From: a virus
DNA: 43,423 nt
Virus record (IMG/VR): IMGVR_UViG_3300025102_000071
Location: 1-43,423 of that record
Strand: one strand, 5' to 3'
Both the position numbers and the translations under genes were made by a program. The notes below the pieces were generated by a model. The model was not told the origin of the DNA. It made no database searches and was given only the letters and a program-made list of their open reading frames with translations. This document shows positions 1 through 10,300 of the stretch, piece after piece (the first letter of the stretch is position 1; the number at the start of each line of letters is the position of its first letter).

Positions 1-2
1 AG

Positions 3-755
3 ACAAGCTTTACTGGCTCAGATGCTAATGCACTCACATTGAGCTACCCTGACGGTGAGTACGTAGATGTATATCAAAACGGTGTACTACTCAAACCTGC
101 TGCCGACTACACCTCTACATCAGGTACATCAGTTGTGTTGGTCACAGGAGCGTCAGTCAATGATGTTATAGAGATAATAGTGTACGACACCTTCAGCATA
201 GCCAACAGCTACACCAAGGCAGATAGTGACACACGTTTTGTAAACGTAGCAGGTGACACTATGACAGGTAATTTAGCATTTGCATCTGGAAATGGTATAG
301 ATTTTAGTGCTACAAGCGATGGAACAACCATGACTTCAGAATTGCTTGATGACTATGAAGAAGGCAGTTGGACACCTATTGCAGCTGATGCTGAATCTGG
401 AGGTAATACAACTACCACTGGTCAAGGAAGATATACGAAAATAGGTAGAATGGTATTTATTAATGCTGACCTTGTAAACATTAATACATCAGGGCTGACT
501 TCTAGCAATGCCTTTTTTATACAGGGTTTGCCTTTTGCAAACAACTCACTTGTTAGAGCTACTTCCTCATTACAATGTAATAGAATAGCAAATGGAGATG
601 ACCTTTTTGCACATCTATCGGAAAATGGAACTTCATTTACTTTTAAGCATGGTGCTAGTGGCAAGACTAGTTCAGCAACTGGAATAGTTGTTTCTGATAT
701 AGATGATGACCAAGCTGATATGTTTGGAATTAGTTTATCTTATAGCACAAGTTAA
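3..755 (+). CDS. tail fibre protein, C-terminal part (5' end outside window)
   Basis: The reading frame is open from base 3, so the gene starts upstream of the window; the TTG at 39 is only an internal codon. The visible 250 residues begin with a fibre segment of the DVYxNGVLL...DYT type followed by GTSVVL and a VIEIIVYDTF strand, a repeat common near the shaft of phage tail fibres. A VNVAGDTMTGNL motif follows, typical of fibre shaft modules. The last 130 residues (from about EEGSWTP) look like a beta-rich distal domain that could contact the host surface. The next gene, with a good AGGAG site, follows 17 bases later. Fibre assignment is by recognition of these motifs; receptor and fold of the tip are unknown. 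Confidence 0.8.
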   Translation, partial: TSFTGSDANALTLSYPDGEYVDVYQNGVLLKPAADYTSTSGTSVVLVTGASVNDVIEIIVYDTFSIANSYTKADSDTRFVNVAGDTMTGNLAFASGNGIDFSATSDGTTMTSELLDDYEEGSWTPIAADAESGGNTTTTGQGRYTKIGRMVFINADLVNINTSGLTSSNAFFIQGLPFANNSLVRATSSLQCNRIANGDDLFAHLSENGTSFTFKHGASGKTSSATGIVVSDIDDDQADMFGISLSYSTS

Positions 756-772
756 AAATTTAGGAGATTAAA

Positions 773-1021
773 ATGGCAATAACAAAAGAAATAATAGAAG
801 ATAAATGGGAGATAGTGGGTGACTTCAAACAGATACAAGTGCGAACAGCTACAGTGATAAAAGAAGATGGCAAAGAAATATCACGTTCCTATCATCGTCA
901 TGTAGTATCACCAAACAGTAACAGCACAAACGAGAGTGCAGATGTTAAAGCAATGGTGGCACAGTTTCATACAGACGCAGTTAAAAAGGCACACGCTGAC
1001 CATATAGCAAAGGGTATCTAA
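773..1021 (+). CDS. small conserved phage protein between two fibre genes
   Basis: An 82-residue charged protein starting MAITKEIIEDKWEIVG with a clear TTTAGGAG site 8 bases upstream. It ends directly before the ATG of the second fibre gene. It has no membrane segment or cysteine. Small proteins of this style often accompany tail fibre genes in marine phages and could be fibre-assembly or minor tail proteins. That role is inferred from position only. Confidence 0.7.
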   Translation: MAITKEIIEDKWEIVGDFKQIQVRTATVIKEDGKEISRSYHRHVVSPNSNSTNESADVKAMVAQFHTDAVKKAHADHIAKGI

Positions 1022-2134
1022 ATGAGCAAAGCAGCAGAACTAGCAAACCTTATAGGCAACATCAACGCAGGGGGTGGTGGAGTAAACAGGAACTTGATTA
1101 TCAATGGTGCAACGAATGTGGCACAGAGAGGAACTTCAAGCACAGGCATTGGTGCATCTAGTGGGTACTTTACTTGTGATAGATGGAAGATAACAACAGG
1201 CAATACTGCAGGTGAATTAACTATGACACAAGATAGTTCTGCTCCAAGTGGAACAGGTCTTGCTAACAGCATAAAGTTAGATTGCACAAATGCTGACGGT
1301 TCAATAGCAGCAGATGAGATAACAATTATAGGTCAGTCTATAGAGGGACAAAACTTACAGACAATCAAAAAAGGAACATCTAGTGCTACGCCAATAACAG
1401 TAAGTTTTTATGCAAAGGCTAACGCAACTGCAACTTATGTTGCTGAATTATTTGACCATGATAATACAAGGAATAATACACGAGCATTTACTGTAGGTAC
1501 AGATTGGGCAAGAGTAGAATTGACTTTTATTCCAGATACTACAGGAACATTAGACGATGATAATGCAGCAAGTTTAACATTTCAAATATGGTTACACGCA
1601 GGGGCAACTTATTCAGGTGGCACATTTTCTGATAATACTTGGCAAAGTGTTACACAAGCAAACAGATATGCAGGAAGTCGAACATCCTTCTTTAGCAGTG
1701 TAGACAGAGAATTATTTCTTACAGGCTTACAGCTAGAAGTAGGGCAGAACCCAACTGAGTTTGAGCATGAGCCTTTTGAGAGGACGTTGGCTAAGTGTCA
1801 AAGATACTATCAGAGTATTAAAACAAATGATGGTGCACCTAATTATAATGGTCATGTTAATGCTGCAGCAGGTTCTATAATAGTTGTTCCTTTTATACAA
1901 CAGATGAGAACTGCTCCTACTGGAATTACAGTAACCAATGTTGGAAGTTGGGGTCATGTAATTTATGGAGATACAAATATAGCGGCTAATAGTATTACTA
2001 TAGGTAATGCTAGTTCAAAAGAGATTCAACTTGATGTAAATAGTGCAAGTGGTTCATTTTCTGTAGGAGAAGCAATTTCTCTTTATGATAACGGTTCTAA
2101 TGGTGTTATAGAATTTACAGGAGCAGAATTATGA
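1022..2134 (+). CDS. second tail fibre / carbohydrate-binding tail protein
   Basis: A 370-residue protein. The N-terminus has a glycine run (about residues 18-21) followed by NLIINGATNVAQRGTS, a phrase common in phage fibre and appendage proteins. The middle (about 45-230) has alternating beta-strand pattern with SFYAKAN, TFQIWLHAGATYSGG and a strand reading LFLTGLQLEVGQNPTEFE. This is the signature of a CBM-like jelly-roll domain found in phage fibres. The link PFERTLAKCQRYYQS then leads to a variable C-terminal domain (about 270-370), probably the part that meets the host. It starts right after the preceding stop and overlaps the next gene by 4 bases (ATGA). Confidence 0.8.
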   Translation: MSKAAELANLIGNINAGGGGVNRNLIINGATNVAQRGTSSTGIGASSGYFTCDRWKITTGNTAGELTMTQDSSAPSGTGLANSIKLDCTNADGSIAADEITIIGQSIEGQNLQTIKKGTSSATPITVSFYAKANATATYVAELFDHDNTRNNTRAFTVGTDWARVELTFIPDTTGTLDDDNAASLTFQIWLHAGATYSGGTFSDNTWQSVTQANRYAGSRTSFFSSVDRELFLTGLQLEVGQNPTEFEHEPFERTLAKCQRYYQSIKTNDGAPNYNGHVNAAAGSIIVVPFIQQMRTAPTGITVTNVGSWGHVIYGDTNIAANSITIGNASSKEIQLDVNSASGSFSVGEAISLYDNGSNGVIEFTGAEL

Positions 2135-2328
2135 GTTGGGCTATACATAAAACAAACGAAACTACAGGGCAGACTATCTATATAAAAACAGAAGGGAATA
2201 AAATATTTTCTGGTACAAGTGAAGATAGTGCTTTTCAATCTTGGTTAAGTGCTAATAAAGACAATCTGCCAACTGAAATAGACAAGCAAGTAAAGGAAGG
2301 CACACTGACCATACAGGACGCTGAGTAG
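2131..2328 (+). CDS. hypothetical small protein after the tail fibre
   Basis: A 65-residue acidic protein whose start overlaps the fibre stop as ATGA, so its translation is probably coupled. Its stop overlaps the GTG of the next gene by one base. It contains a W near the start and a helical C-terminus (EIDKQVKEGTLTIQDAE). I do not recognise a family. Position suggests a fibre chaperone or minor tail protein. Confidence 0.65.
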   Translation: MSWAIHKTNETTGQTIYIKTEGNKIFSGTSEDSAFQSWLSANKDNLPTEIDKQVKEGTLTIQDAE

Positions 2329-2831
2329 TGTTCGACCCAATCACCATATCTGCTGCAGTCGCAACTGCAAGCACAGCTTTCAATGGAATCAAGAGAGCAT
2401 TTGCAGCAGGACGAGACTTAGAAGCAATGTCACAGGACTTGTCACGGTGGATGGGAGCAGTCAGTGATGTAGACAACGCACACAAGTCAGCCAAGAACCC
2501 ATCAATGGTACGTAAGATGTTTGGTGGTGGCAGTATAGAACAGGAAGCCATAGAAGCGTTTACTGCCAAGAAGAAGCTAGAAGAGCAACGCTATGAGCTA
2601 AAACAGTTTCTGATGTTCACCCACGGAAGTAAGTCATGGGACGATTTACTAGCAATGGAAGGGCAGATACGCAAGAGAAGACAGAAAGAAGTGTATGATA
2701 AACAAGTGTTTAGAGAAAAGGTTATAATGTATGTCGCTGTGGCAGTGGTTCTGGTTGTTGGCTTTAGTATTCTGGGTACTATTATATACGGTCTTATGGG
2801 GATCGACAGAGGATGGTGGGTATCAGACTAG
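2328..2831 (+). CDS. virion-associated protein with C-terminal membrane segment
   Basis: A 167-residue protein with GTG start, overlapping the preceding stop by one base. It begins MFDPITISAAVATAS and has a charged helical middle (about 60-130). One strong transmembrane segment lies at about residues 134-158 (IMYVAVAVVLVVGF followed by ILGTIIYGLMG), with a short tail. Similar small proteins are common after fibres in marine phages; a membrane or entry role is inferred. The last 100 bases also encode the start of the next gene in another frame. Confidence 0.65.
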   Translation: MFDPITISAAVATASTAFNGIKRAFAAGRDLEAMSQDLSRWMGAVSDVDNAHKSAKNPSMVRKMFGGGSIEQEAIEAFTAKKKLEEQRYELKQFLMFTHGSKSWDDLLAMEGQIRKRRQKEVYDKQVFREKVIMYVAVAVVLVVGFSILGTIIYGLMGIDRGWWVSD

Positions 2832-3213
2832 AGATAAATGCATTCGTAAACAAGGTGGGCAAGAAACTTTTGAATGGCTTTGTGTAAACGAACATGGTAT
2901 AATAACTTTAGCACAATCCGATAACATTAAGAACTGCTACACCTGCTTTCTCAAAAGGTTCAGTGACTGGACATGGGAGCAGGAGATACGGAAAGGCAAA
3001 CGTGAAGACCCAAAGTATATCACATGCCGTAGATACAAAAGAGTGCAAGCAAAGAACGGACAGCAGGTCTGTTTGTACAAAGGGGCAAACGATACATATA
3101 CACTCGTAGTTGAAGGGAACTGCCCAAATGAGTATCGTTGCAAGTATGACCCAGACGGTCAGCCACCTAACATAGATAGTGTATTAGATTCAATGAATAA
3201 GAGTTTTAAGTAA
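2731..3213 (+). CDS. cysteine-rich protein with N-terminal hydrophobic anchor
   Basis: A 160-residue protein starting inside the 3' end of the previous gene in a different frame. I see no in-frame ATG between 2731 and the conserved-looking body, so the overlap of about 100 bases is probably real. The first 23 residues (MSLWQWFWLLALVFWVLLYT) form a hydrophobic signal or anchor. The rest is hydrophilic with at least eight cysteines (for example NCYTCF, ITCRRY, QVCLYK, NCPNEYRC). That suggests export and disulfides in the host periplasm. No family recognised. An alternative is a later non-ATG start, which would remove the anchor. Confidence 0.55.
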   Translation: MSLWQWFWLLALVFWVLLYTVLWGSTEDGGYQTRDKCIRKQGGQETFEWLCVNEHGIITLAQSDNIKNCYTCFLKRFSDWTWEQEIRKGKREDPKYITCRRYKRVQAKNGQQVCLYKGANDTYTLVVEGNCPNEYRCKYDPDGQPPNIDSVLDSMNKSFK

Positions 3214-3214
3214 T

Positions 3215-3451
3215 ATGGAAATAGACCCAGTAATGTTTTGGAATTTAATTCTAACCCTTGTGATAGCACCTGCTATATGGACATTTCGTAATGTAATGAT
3301 TGAGTTGAAACGCATAGACATACTTCTAAATAAGACGAGAGAAGAGTATGCATCAAGAGCAGAGGTAAAGCAGGAGATGCATGGAGTGATGGAAGCATTA
3401 CATAGACTAGAAGATAAATTAGATAGAGTTTTAAGTAGAGAGAGCAAATGA
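3215..3451 (+). CDS. small membrane-anchored coiled-coil protein
   Basis: 78 residues. One membrane segment at about residues 8-24 (FWNLILTLVIAPAIW) is followed by a long charged helix with heptad-like leucines (MEALHRLEDKLDRVL). The architecture, a short N-terminal anchor plus cytoplasmic coiled coil, is shared by holin-like and spanin-like proteins, but no lipobox or proven lysis motif is visible. It begins one base after the previous stop and overlaps the next gene by 4 bases. Confidence 0.6.
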   Translation: MEIDPVMFWNLILTLVIAPAIWTFRNVMIELKRIDILLNKTREEYASRAEVKQEMHGVMEALHRLEDKLDRVLSRESK

Positions 3452-5337
3452 TTCAGTTTCAAGGATTTAAACCATCAGGTATGGAAAAGATAGCCAACTC
3501 TATGGGTTATCAAGGCAATATAAACGACTTTCAAAAGTTTTTAAATGATAACCCAGATAAACAAGCAGAGATGATGCGTTATCAAAACATGGCACGTAAG
3601 ATGGTAGAAGGTGGTTATGTAAAGAAGATGGCAGATGGTGGAGACACTAAGTCAAAGAAAGGTACTATCACAGATGTAACAGCTTCACGAGTCACAGATC
3701 CTAAGTTACCTAAAGGTGCTGTGGTAAATCCATATGGTGTACCTACAGATGATGAGCAAGATATAGACCCTGAGGACTCTAAGCTAGGCACTACACCTAC
3801 AGGCACTGCTATGGGTGCAGGAACAGAAGATGCAGTAGCACCTACAAAAACAGATGCTGCTACAGTTGACGCTACTAAAAAAGCAGATGAAGTAGATGCA
3901 GTTAATAAATCAATAGAGACAGCACAATCAGACCCTAATGATCCAAGAGCAAAAGTTACAGCACAAGCAACGACTAAATCTATGGTGGGAGATTTAACAG
4001 CTGCCGAAGGTGTTGCTCACGTAATAGACAGCCCTGCAAAAAGAGAGCTAGACAAAAACGAGATAATAGAGCCAGTAGCTAATGCAGAGAAAGCAGCTAA
4101 GTTTACAGAAGAAGTACAGGCAGCAACTGCCACACCCTCAGAAAAAGCTACTGTAGCAGGACAGATGAAGACCCTTACAGAGGGCTTTGATGCTACCAAT
4201 CCACCACCTTGGGCTGCAGGAGCATTAAGAGGTGTTATGGCTCAAATGCAAGCCAGAGGTATGGGAGCATCTAGCCTAGCAGGACAGGCTATGGTTCAGG
4301 CAGCCCTAGAATCTGCACTGCCTATTGCATCAGCCGATGCAAAAACACAAGCATCCTTTGAAGCACAGAACTTATCTAATAGACAAGCTCGTGCCATGCT
4401 TTCTGCAGAACAACGAGCTGCATTCATAGGCATGGAGTTTGATCAGGCATTTCAAGCCAAGGTTATGAATGCCTCAAAAGTTAGTGACATAGCTAATATG
4501 AACTTTAATGCAGAGCAACAAGTTATACTAGAGAATAGTAGGGCTGTAAATACTATGAACCTAGCTAACCTTAGTAACAGACAAGCTCTAGTAATGGCAG
4601 AAGCAAGTGCATTAGCTAACTTAGATATAGCTAATCTAAGTAATAGACAACAAGCACAAGTTATGAATGCACAAAACTTTTTGCAATTAGAAATGGCTAA
4701 TCTATCCAATCAACAACAAACAGAATTGTTCAAGGCTCAGTCAATGCAGACTGCTCTGTTTAATGATCAAGCTGCAGAAAATGCCGCAAAACAATTCAAC
4801 GCAACTAGCCAGAATCAGGTAGATCAGTTCTTTGCAAATCTTAAAACACAAGTATCACAGTTTAATGCTGCTCAACAAAATGCTCACAATCAGTTTAATG
4901 CAGGTGAAGCAAATTCAATGACTAAGTTTAATAAAGAGATGCAAAATCAACGTGACCAGTTCAACTCAAAGAACAGGCTCATCATAGATCAGAACAATGC
5001 ACAGTGGAGGAGAGAGATAGCCACTGCTGATACCACAGCTATCAATAGAGCTAATGAACTCAATGCTACTTCATTACTCAATATGTCAAACAGTGCGTAC
5101 AATAACTTATGGAACTACTACAATGATGTCATGGAAATGTCATGGGAAAGTTCTGAGAATGAAAGACAGAGAATTGTGCAGATGGCAATAGCACAGTTAC
5201 AGTCTGAAACATCTAAGGAGTTAACAGAGATGAAAGCAGATTATGACAGTGCTGTAGGCTTTGGTAGTTTGATTGGTACGTTCTTGACTGCAGGAACGGA
5301 TAGTATAATAGGAGAGATACTGGAGGGATTAGGATGA
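3448..5337 (+). CDS. large repetitive internal virion / structural protein
   Basis: 629 residues. The N-terminal 60 residues end in MVEGGYVKKMADGG, a phrase shared by many marine phage virion proteins. Residues about 60-250 are low complexity (D, T, A, K). From about 300 to 540 a helical repeat built on NLSNRQ occurs four times (NLSNRQA, NLSNRQA, NLSNRQQ, NLSNQQQ), then QFNA-type repeats. This predicts a long coiled-coil rod. A GSLIGTFLTAG hydrophobic stretch lies near the C-terminus. It lies in the cluster that leads to the 1337-aa protein. I infer a virion or DNA-ejection component; no enzyme motif is seen. Confidence 0.65.
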   Translation: MIQFQGFKPSGMEKIANSMGYQGNINDFQKFLNDNPDKQAEMMRYQNMARKMVEGGYVKKMADGGDTKSKKGTITDVTASRVTDPKLPKGAVVNPYGVPTDDEQDIDPEDSKLGTTPTGTAMGAGTEDAVAPTKTDAATVDATKKADEVDAVNKSIETAQSDPNDPRAKVTAQATTKSMVGDLTAAEGVAHVIDSPAKRELDKNEIIEPVANAEKAAKFTEEVQAATATPSEKATVAGQMKTLTEGFDATNPPPWAAGALRGVMAQMQARGMGASSLAGQAMVQAALESALPIASADAKTQASFEAQNLSNRQARAMLSAEQRAAFIGMEFDQAFQAKVMNASKVSDIANMNFNAEQQVILENSRAVNTMNLANLSNRQALVMAEASALANLDIANLSNRQQAQVMNAQNFLQLEMANLSNQQQTELFKAQSMQTALFNDQAAENAAKQFNATSQNQVDQFFANLKTQVSQFNAAQQNAHNQFNAGEANSMTKFNKEMQNQRDQFNSKNRLIIDQNNAQWRREIATADTTAINRANELNATSLLNMSNSAYNNLWNYYNDVMEMSWESSENERQRIVQMAIAQLQSETSKELTEMKADYDSAVGFGSLIGTFLTAGTDSIIGEILEGLG

Positions 5338-5558
5338 GCAGATACAATCCAACAAACCCTGCTGTAGATGCTGTATTAAATTTAGAAGCAGTTATGAACA
5401 GGCAGAAGCCAATGAAGATAGAGTCAAAAGCTACTAAAGGATTGGTAAGTAGAATGACTCCCACTGCTCCTGAAGCAAAAGATGATGCTATGAGCAGAGT
5501 TGCAGAATATGTGCAACTCATACGAGAACTAAGAGATAAGAATAAACAAGATGGATAA
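5334..5558 (+). CDS. hypothetical small protein in virion gene cluster
   Basis: 74 residues, strongly helical and charged, starting at an ATGA overlap with the 629-aa gene and overlapping the next start by 8 bases. Both junctions suggest translational coupling and fixed stoichiometry with its neighbours. No domain recognised. A minor virion role is inferred from position only. Confidence 0.65.
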   Translation: MSRYNPTNPAVDAVLNLEAVMNRQKPMKIESKATKGLVSRMTPTAPEAKDDAMSRVAEYVQLIRELRDKNKQDG

Positions 5559-6072
5559 CAGACAGATACCTATAGATTCACCTATTCCGGGAATGGGAAT
5601 GACTGCACCTGTTGGTGGTAGACCTTGGCAACAGCCACCTCAGTTAGCCACTGTAGAAGATGCAATAGAATATTATATACCCAAGTTATCAGACAGAGAC
5701 TTTGGACCAGAGTTGTTGACAGTTATAGAGCTAGGTATACCATTAACTACTTTAGCTAACACTATGCAGTTAGCATCTGTGATGGAAGGAAAGCATAGTA
5801 TAGATGTAGGTGTGCTTGTAATGCCTGTACTTGTTGAGTTGATGATTAATTTAGCTGAACAGAATAACATACCATATAAGAGTGGGCTAGATCCAGAAAA
5901 AGAGGATGGCATTAGTAATGCTAGAATAGCTCTGGCTAAGAAGAAGGGTAAGATAGATTTAGGACAAGCACCCAAACCTGTGGCTGAGAAACCTCAGGAG
6001 ACACCTCAAGAAGCACCAGAGCAACCAACAGAACAGCCACCTATGGGCTTGATGGCAAGAAGGGAACAGTAG
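5551..6072 (+). CDS. hypothetical virion-cluster protein with Pro/Glu-rich tail
   Basis: 173 residues. The N-terminus is proline-rich (PIDSPIPGMGMTAPVGGRPW). The middle (about 30-125) is a helical domain, and the last 40 residues are a repetitive P/E/Q tail (ETPQEAPEQPTEQPP). Its start overlaps the upstream stop by 8 bases, and its stop lies one base before the next ATG. A flexible tail of this kind suggests a virion or assembly protein; function is unknown. Confidence 0.65.
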   Translation: MDNRQIPIDSPIPGMGMTAPVGGRPWQQPPQLATVEDAIEYYIPKLSDRDFGPELLTVIELGIPLTTLANTMQLASVMEGKHSIDVGVLVMPVLVELMINLAEQNNIPYKSGLDPEKEDGISNARIALAKKKGKIDLGQAPKPVAEKPQETPQEAPEQPTEQPPMGLMARREQ

Positions 6073-6073
6073 A

Positions 6074-7336
6074 ATGAAGTTAATGACAGCATTTGGACTA
6101 GGTGCAGGTGGTGCTGCTAAGACCATTGGAGAGGGGCTAGACAGAGAAGAGACAAAAAAAGCTAGAATAGCTAGGGCTGCTCAAGCTCAGAACTCTATAA
6201 ATGCACAGTTTAAACTGTACGGTCAAAAGAGAGAAGATGAAATAAATGATCAGCTTCAAGATCTAATTGGTTCATATCGTGGTATGAAATTATCAGATCC
6301 TCAGATAGCAGGTCTTATTCAGGGTGGTAATGCTACACTAGAAGAAGTTCAAAAATATTATAATGCTGCATCTGATGCAGGGCAAAATTTTTCTTCTTTA
6401 TTAAATACTGTTTATGGAGATGGTCTTACTGCCGAATCATTTACTGAAAAAGATTTTAATACTGCTACTCAGGGGTATCTAGGGGCTAGACTTGGTCCTA
6501 ATAGAACACCTTTTTCATCTCCAATAACAGTTGAATATTCTCAGCAACTAAGAGATATTTATAAAGCAAGTAAAATGCCAACAGATTTTGATGAATCAAT
6601 AATGAATACCTTAAATTTAAAACAGATAATTCAAGAGAGAATAGGAACACCAAATGAATTGCCTGATGATAAAAAGAGAATGAAAGAATTAACTGCCCAT
6701 ATGAAGAATACTCACAGAAGTAAAATGGCAGCAGAAGTAGCAACTGCTACACCACCTAAATTTGAAACAAACGATGCTAATGGCATTCGTGCTACCTTCC
6801 TTGCTACAAAAAAAGATGCCTTTATGGATTTTGCTACAACAGATATTACTGGTGCAATAACCACATCATTAGAGGGAAGCTTTGATAAAGCTATGTCTGC
6901 TTTTGAAAATCTTATTGCTTCAGAAACTAATTATTTACAAACATTTAATCCTCTTACTGGGAATATACAATTTAATCAATATAATTTAGACAGATATAAT
7001 GAATCAGCAAGATCACTAGGACGCTTTGTTCACCAAGATTACAAAAGCAGATTAAAATCTAGGCTTACAAACAGAGAAAGTGCAGGAACTTATACAAAAG
7101 CTACCATTAAACAAGCAATACAATCAGGTTCTTTAAAAAGAGGAGATGTTTTTACTTTTACAAAAGACAATGGCACATCAAAAAAAGGAATTTTTAGAGG
7201 ACCAGACAACACAACTACACTTGGATTTAATGCATATGACACACGGTCAATAGAAGCTATACAAGCTCCAATGTTAATAAGAGTAAAGGCAGGAACAGAC
7301 GGTACTACTTATGAAATGTATTCTGCAGGTAACTAG
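6074..7336 (+). CDS. hypothetical virion-associated protein
   Basis: 420 residues. The first 17 residues (MKLMTAFGLGAGGAAKT) are small and hydrophobic; the rest is mainly helical and hydrophilic. A C-terminal region (about 345-415) has beta-strand character: GDVFTFTKDNGTSKKGIFRG. It sits between the 173-aa gene and the 1337-aa gene with 1-2 base gaps, so it is part of the same operon. I do not recognise the family. An internal core or ejection role is likely by position. Confidence 0.65.
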   Translation: MKLMTAFGLGAGGAAKTIGEGLDREETKKARIARAAQAQNSINAQFKLYGQKREDEINDQLQDLIGSYRGMKLSDPQIAGLIQGGNATLEEVQKYYNAASDAGQNFSSLLNTVYGDGLTAESFTEKDFNTATQGYLGARLGPNRTPFSSPITVEYSQQLRDIYKASKMPTDFDESIMNTLNLKQIIQERIGTPNELPDDKKRMKELTAHMKNTHRSKMAAEVATATPPKFETNDANGIRATFLATKKDAFMDFATTDITGAITTSLEGSFDKAMSAFENLIASETNYLQTFNPLTGNIQFNQYNLDRYNESARSLGRFVHQDYKSRLKSRLTNRESAGTYTKATIKQAIQSGSLKRGDVFTFTKDNGTSKKGIFRGPDNTTTLGFNAYDTRSIEAIQAPMLIRVKAGTDGTTYEMYSAGN

Positions 7337-7338
7337 CC

Positions 7339-10300
7339 ATGAGTGATTCTTATGATTTTTTTGCAGAGGACGAACCACCAAAACAAAAACCTGAAACAAC
7401 ATTCGTTGGTTCATCTCCACCTGTAGATAAAATTCCAAGTAACTACGATTTTTTTGCAGAGAGTGAGACAGACGAAAGACCTCCCATAACCCAAGAAGAG
7501 AGTCAAGGTGAAAGCTCTCAAATACCCTCCTATGAAAATAACAGTGTAGAAAAGACAGAGTCCTCGTACCCAGAGTGGGGCATAACCAAGGGTAAATCTA
7601 GGACTGTGGACTATGGTGTTGATATGTTAAAGGGGCTTGCAAGAAGTCCTTTTATAGCTGTATCAGAGGGTCTAAAATTTGCATCTGAGTTTGATGATGC
7701 ATCTAAACCTTACCTAGGCACACTTGCTTGGGAAGATAGAGGTAAGCCGGGATTTGACATCCATGACCTCATACAATTTCCTAACTATATAACTCCGTCA
7801 GAGTACAGGAAATTAAAAGATAAATATACTCCAGAACAATTAAGAGATACCAGTATGTTATTTAATCTATCAAAGAAGATAGATGAAGGAACAACTGCTG
7901 TAACAGGTGAGACAGAAACCCTTGCAGGTGGAATAGTGGAGCTTGGTGGTCAGTTTGCCACTGGTTATGGCATAGTAGGAGCTATAACAAAACTAGGAAG
8001 TTTAGGTAAAGGTTACTATGTAAAAGAAGGTATAACAACTGCTGCGTTTTTTGATCCTGATGAAGGTTTGTTTATGAACTTTATTGAGGATTTGTCAGGC
8101 ACAGACTTTGGACTTGTGTCAGATATTCTTGCTGTGGATGAAGATGATACTCAGTTTGAAAAAAGAGTAAAAGCATTTGCAGAAGGATATGGTATGGCTG
8201 TTGCAGGAACAAAAGCATCTGCCCTGATAGGCACTGTGTTTACTGCTGTGAGAGGTAAGAAGATAGCCATTGAAGATGCCAAAGCAGAGCTAGAAAAGAA
8301 TGGTGAAGTATCAGACGAAACTATAGACAGAATAAATGAGAATGCTCAGATAATAAAAGATAATGGCAAGGAAGTAGAAGAGCTTATTGTAAGTGCAAGG
8401 GCTAATGCTACTACCGTGGACAAAGCTAAAGGTGTAAGCAGAAGAACTCAGACCATCATAGCCAAGCAGGATGCTAGAGAGAGCATAGCCAGAGAAAATA
8501 ATGCAAAAGAAATAGATGCAGACAAGTCAACAAAGAAGATACACAATGAATTAGTAGAAGAGTTTGAAGCTAATTTAAGTATTAACAAGGGACTCACAAG
8601 AAAAGATGCTGACTTCACTCCAATAACAAAGGCTGTGGGTGGCAAGAGAGTGTTGGACACAGACCTGTTAAATCAAGCAAGAGAGAAAGCCCTGACTAAG
8701 AAACAGGGTATGCAAGAACGAGTCACAGAAACTGGTGATATATACATAGAAGAAGGTATTATAGAAGACACAGAAGAAATATTTGACAAGGTCTTGAAGC
8801 TAGAAAACATAGATGCTCTAACCATAGTGGCTAAAGAACTAAAGAAAGCTAGACCTGACAACTGGAAAGAAACTAAGACAGAAACATTTCTGGATGTTGA
8901 TGGCAAAAGAAAATCAAGAAAAGTAAAAAAGACAGTCATGGAGAATATATTTGAAGCTGTGACTAAGAGAGGTACAGAAGATGACCCTCTTACTTTGGCA
9001 GCAGATCATCCCCTATGGAATGCACTAGACAAAGCCAAGTTATCCTTTGAGGATTTTACTCTCATGCATCTAGGATCGGCAAGTCTAGCAGGTAAGATAC
9101 TTAATAAGTATTCTCAGATAGCTAAGAAGGTAAAGCCAAAGAGTGTCAAGGAGCAGGAAGAGCTAGATGAGATGCTAAGAAGGCAGAGCAGAACTGCAGG
9201 TTGGTTTAGAAGAGTGGAGAACATAAGACGTGGACTTCTTGTATCTCAGATAGCAACTGCTGCCAGAAACTTAGAATCAGGACTCATAAGATCACCAGTA
9301 GAAGCTATAAATAATGTAGTAGAGACAGCTACTATGGACTTAGCTGATGGTAAGTTTTTATCAAACAGAGCATTGAAGTGGAAGACATGGCAGGACAGCT
9401 TTACAGGTATGCGTTATGTGCTGTCTACAGGTAGAGAAGCAAAAGAGTTTACAGACTTAGTTCTTGGAGAAGAAAGTACAAGAAAGTTTGCAACTCAGAT
9501 GTTCAACACCATTAACGAGATACAGCTATCTACAGGTAGAGGTACAGGCTCTAGGTTTGATATGATTACAAGTAAGCTAGAGGACTTTACACAATTCTTA
9601 AACAAGCCTAATCAGTGGCAAGACTTTATGTTAAGACGTGCCACATTTATGGGAGAAGCACAGAGACTGTTTAGGTTAAGGTGGGATATGGATTTTATAG
9701 AGGAGTTGCAGAATGGTAGGCTCAAAGATATTCTTAGAGATTCCCAAGATCTAAACCCTACCAAAGGACAGTACACAGCCCATGAACTCATAGCAGAAGC
9801 TACAGAAAGAGCCTTAGATCTTACCTATGCAAACGCACCTGAGACTCCTTTAGGTAAAGCATTTGCAAACTTTATTACACAGAATAATCTAACAGTGATT
9901 ATACCCTTTCCAAGGTTCATGGCAAAAAGCATGGAGCTTATGGCAGAGAACTCAGTAGGGGCATTGTTACCTATGGTAAGAAGAATTTATGGTCCTGCTG
10001 TGGGTGGCAAATCTTTCTTTCCCAAAGATCCTGCGACTGGTAAGAGAAGTTTAGGCAGACCATTAGGTCTAACCCAGAGAGAACACCGTATGATAGCACG
10101 TAATGCTACAGGTGCAATGGGTATAATGGCTGCCACTATGATGTTGGGAGATGAAGATAGGGGAGAGGACTATAAGTTAGTTCCTGTTGGTGATGGAACT
10201 GTTATGGATGTAACTCCTTTGTTTCCTCTAAGACAATTCTTTTTCTTAGGTAAGATAGCCAGAGATTACATGAAGGCAAGTGAAGACGTAGGATGGTTCT

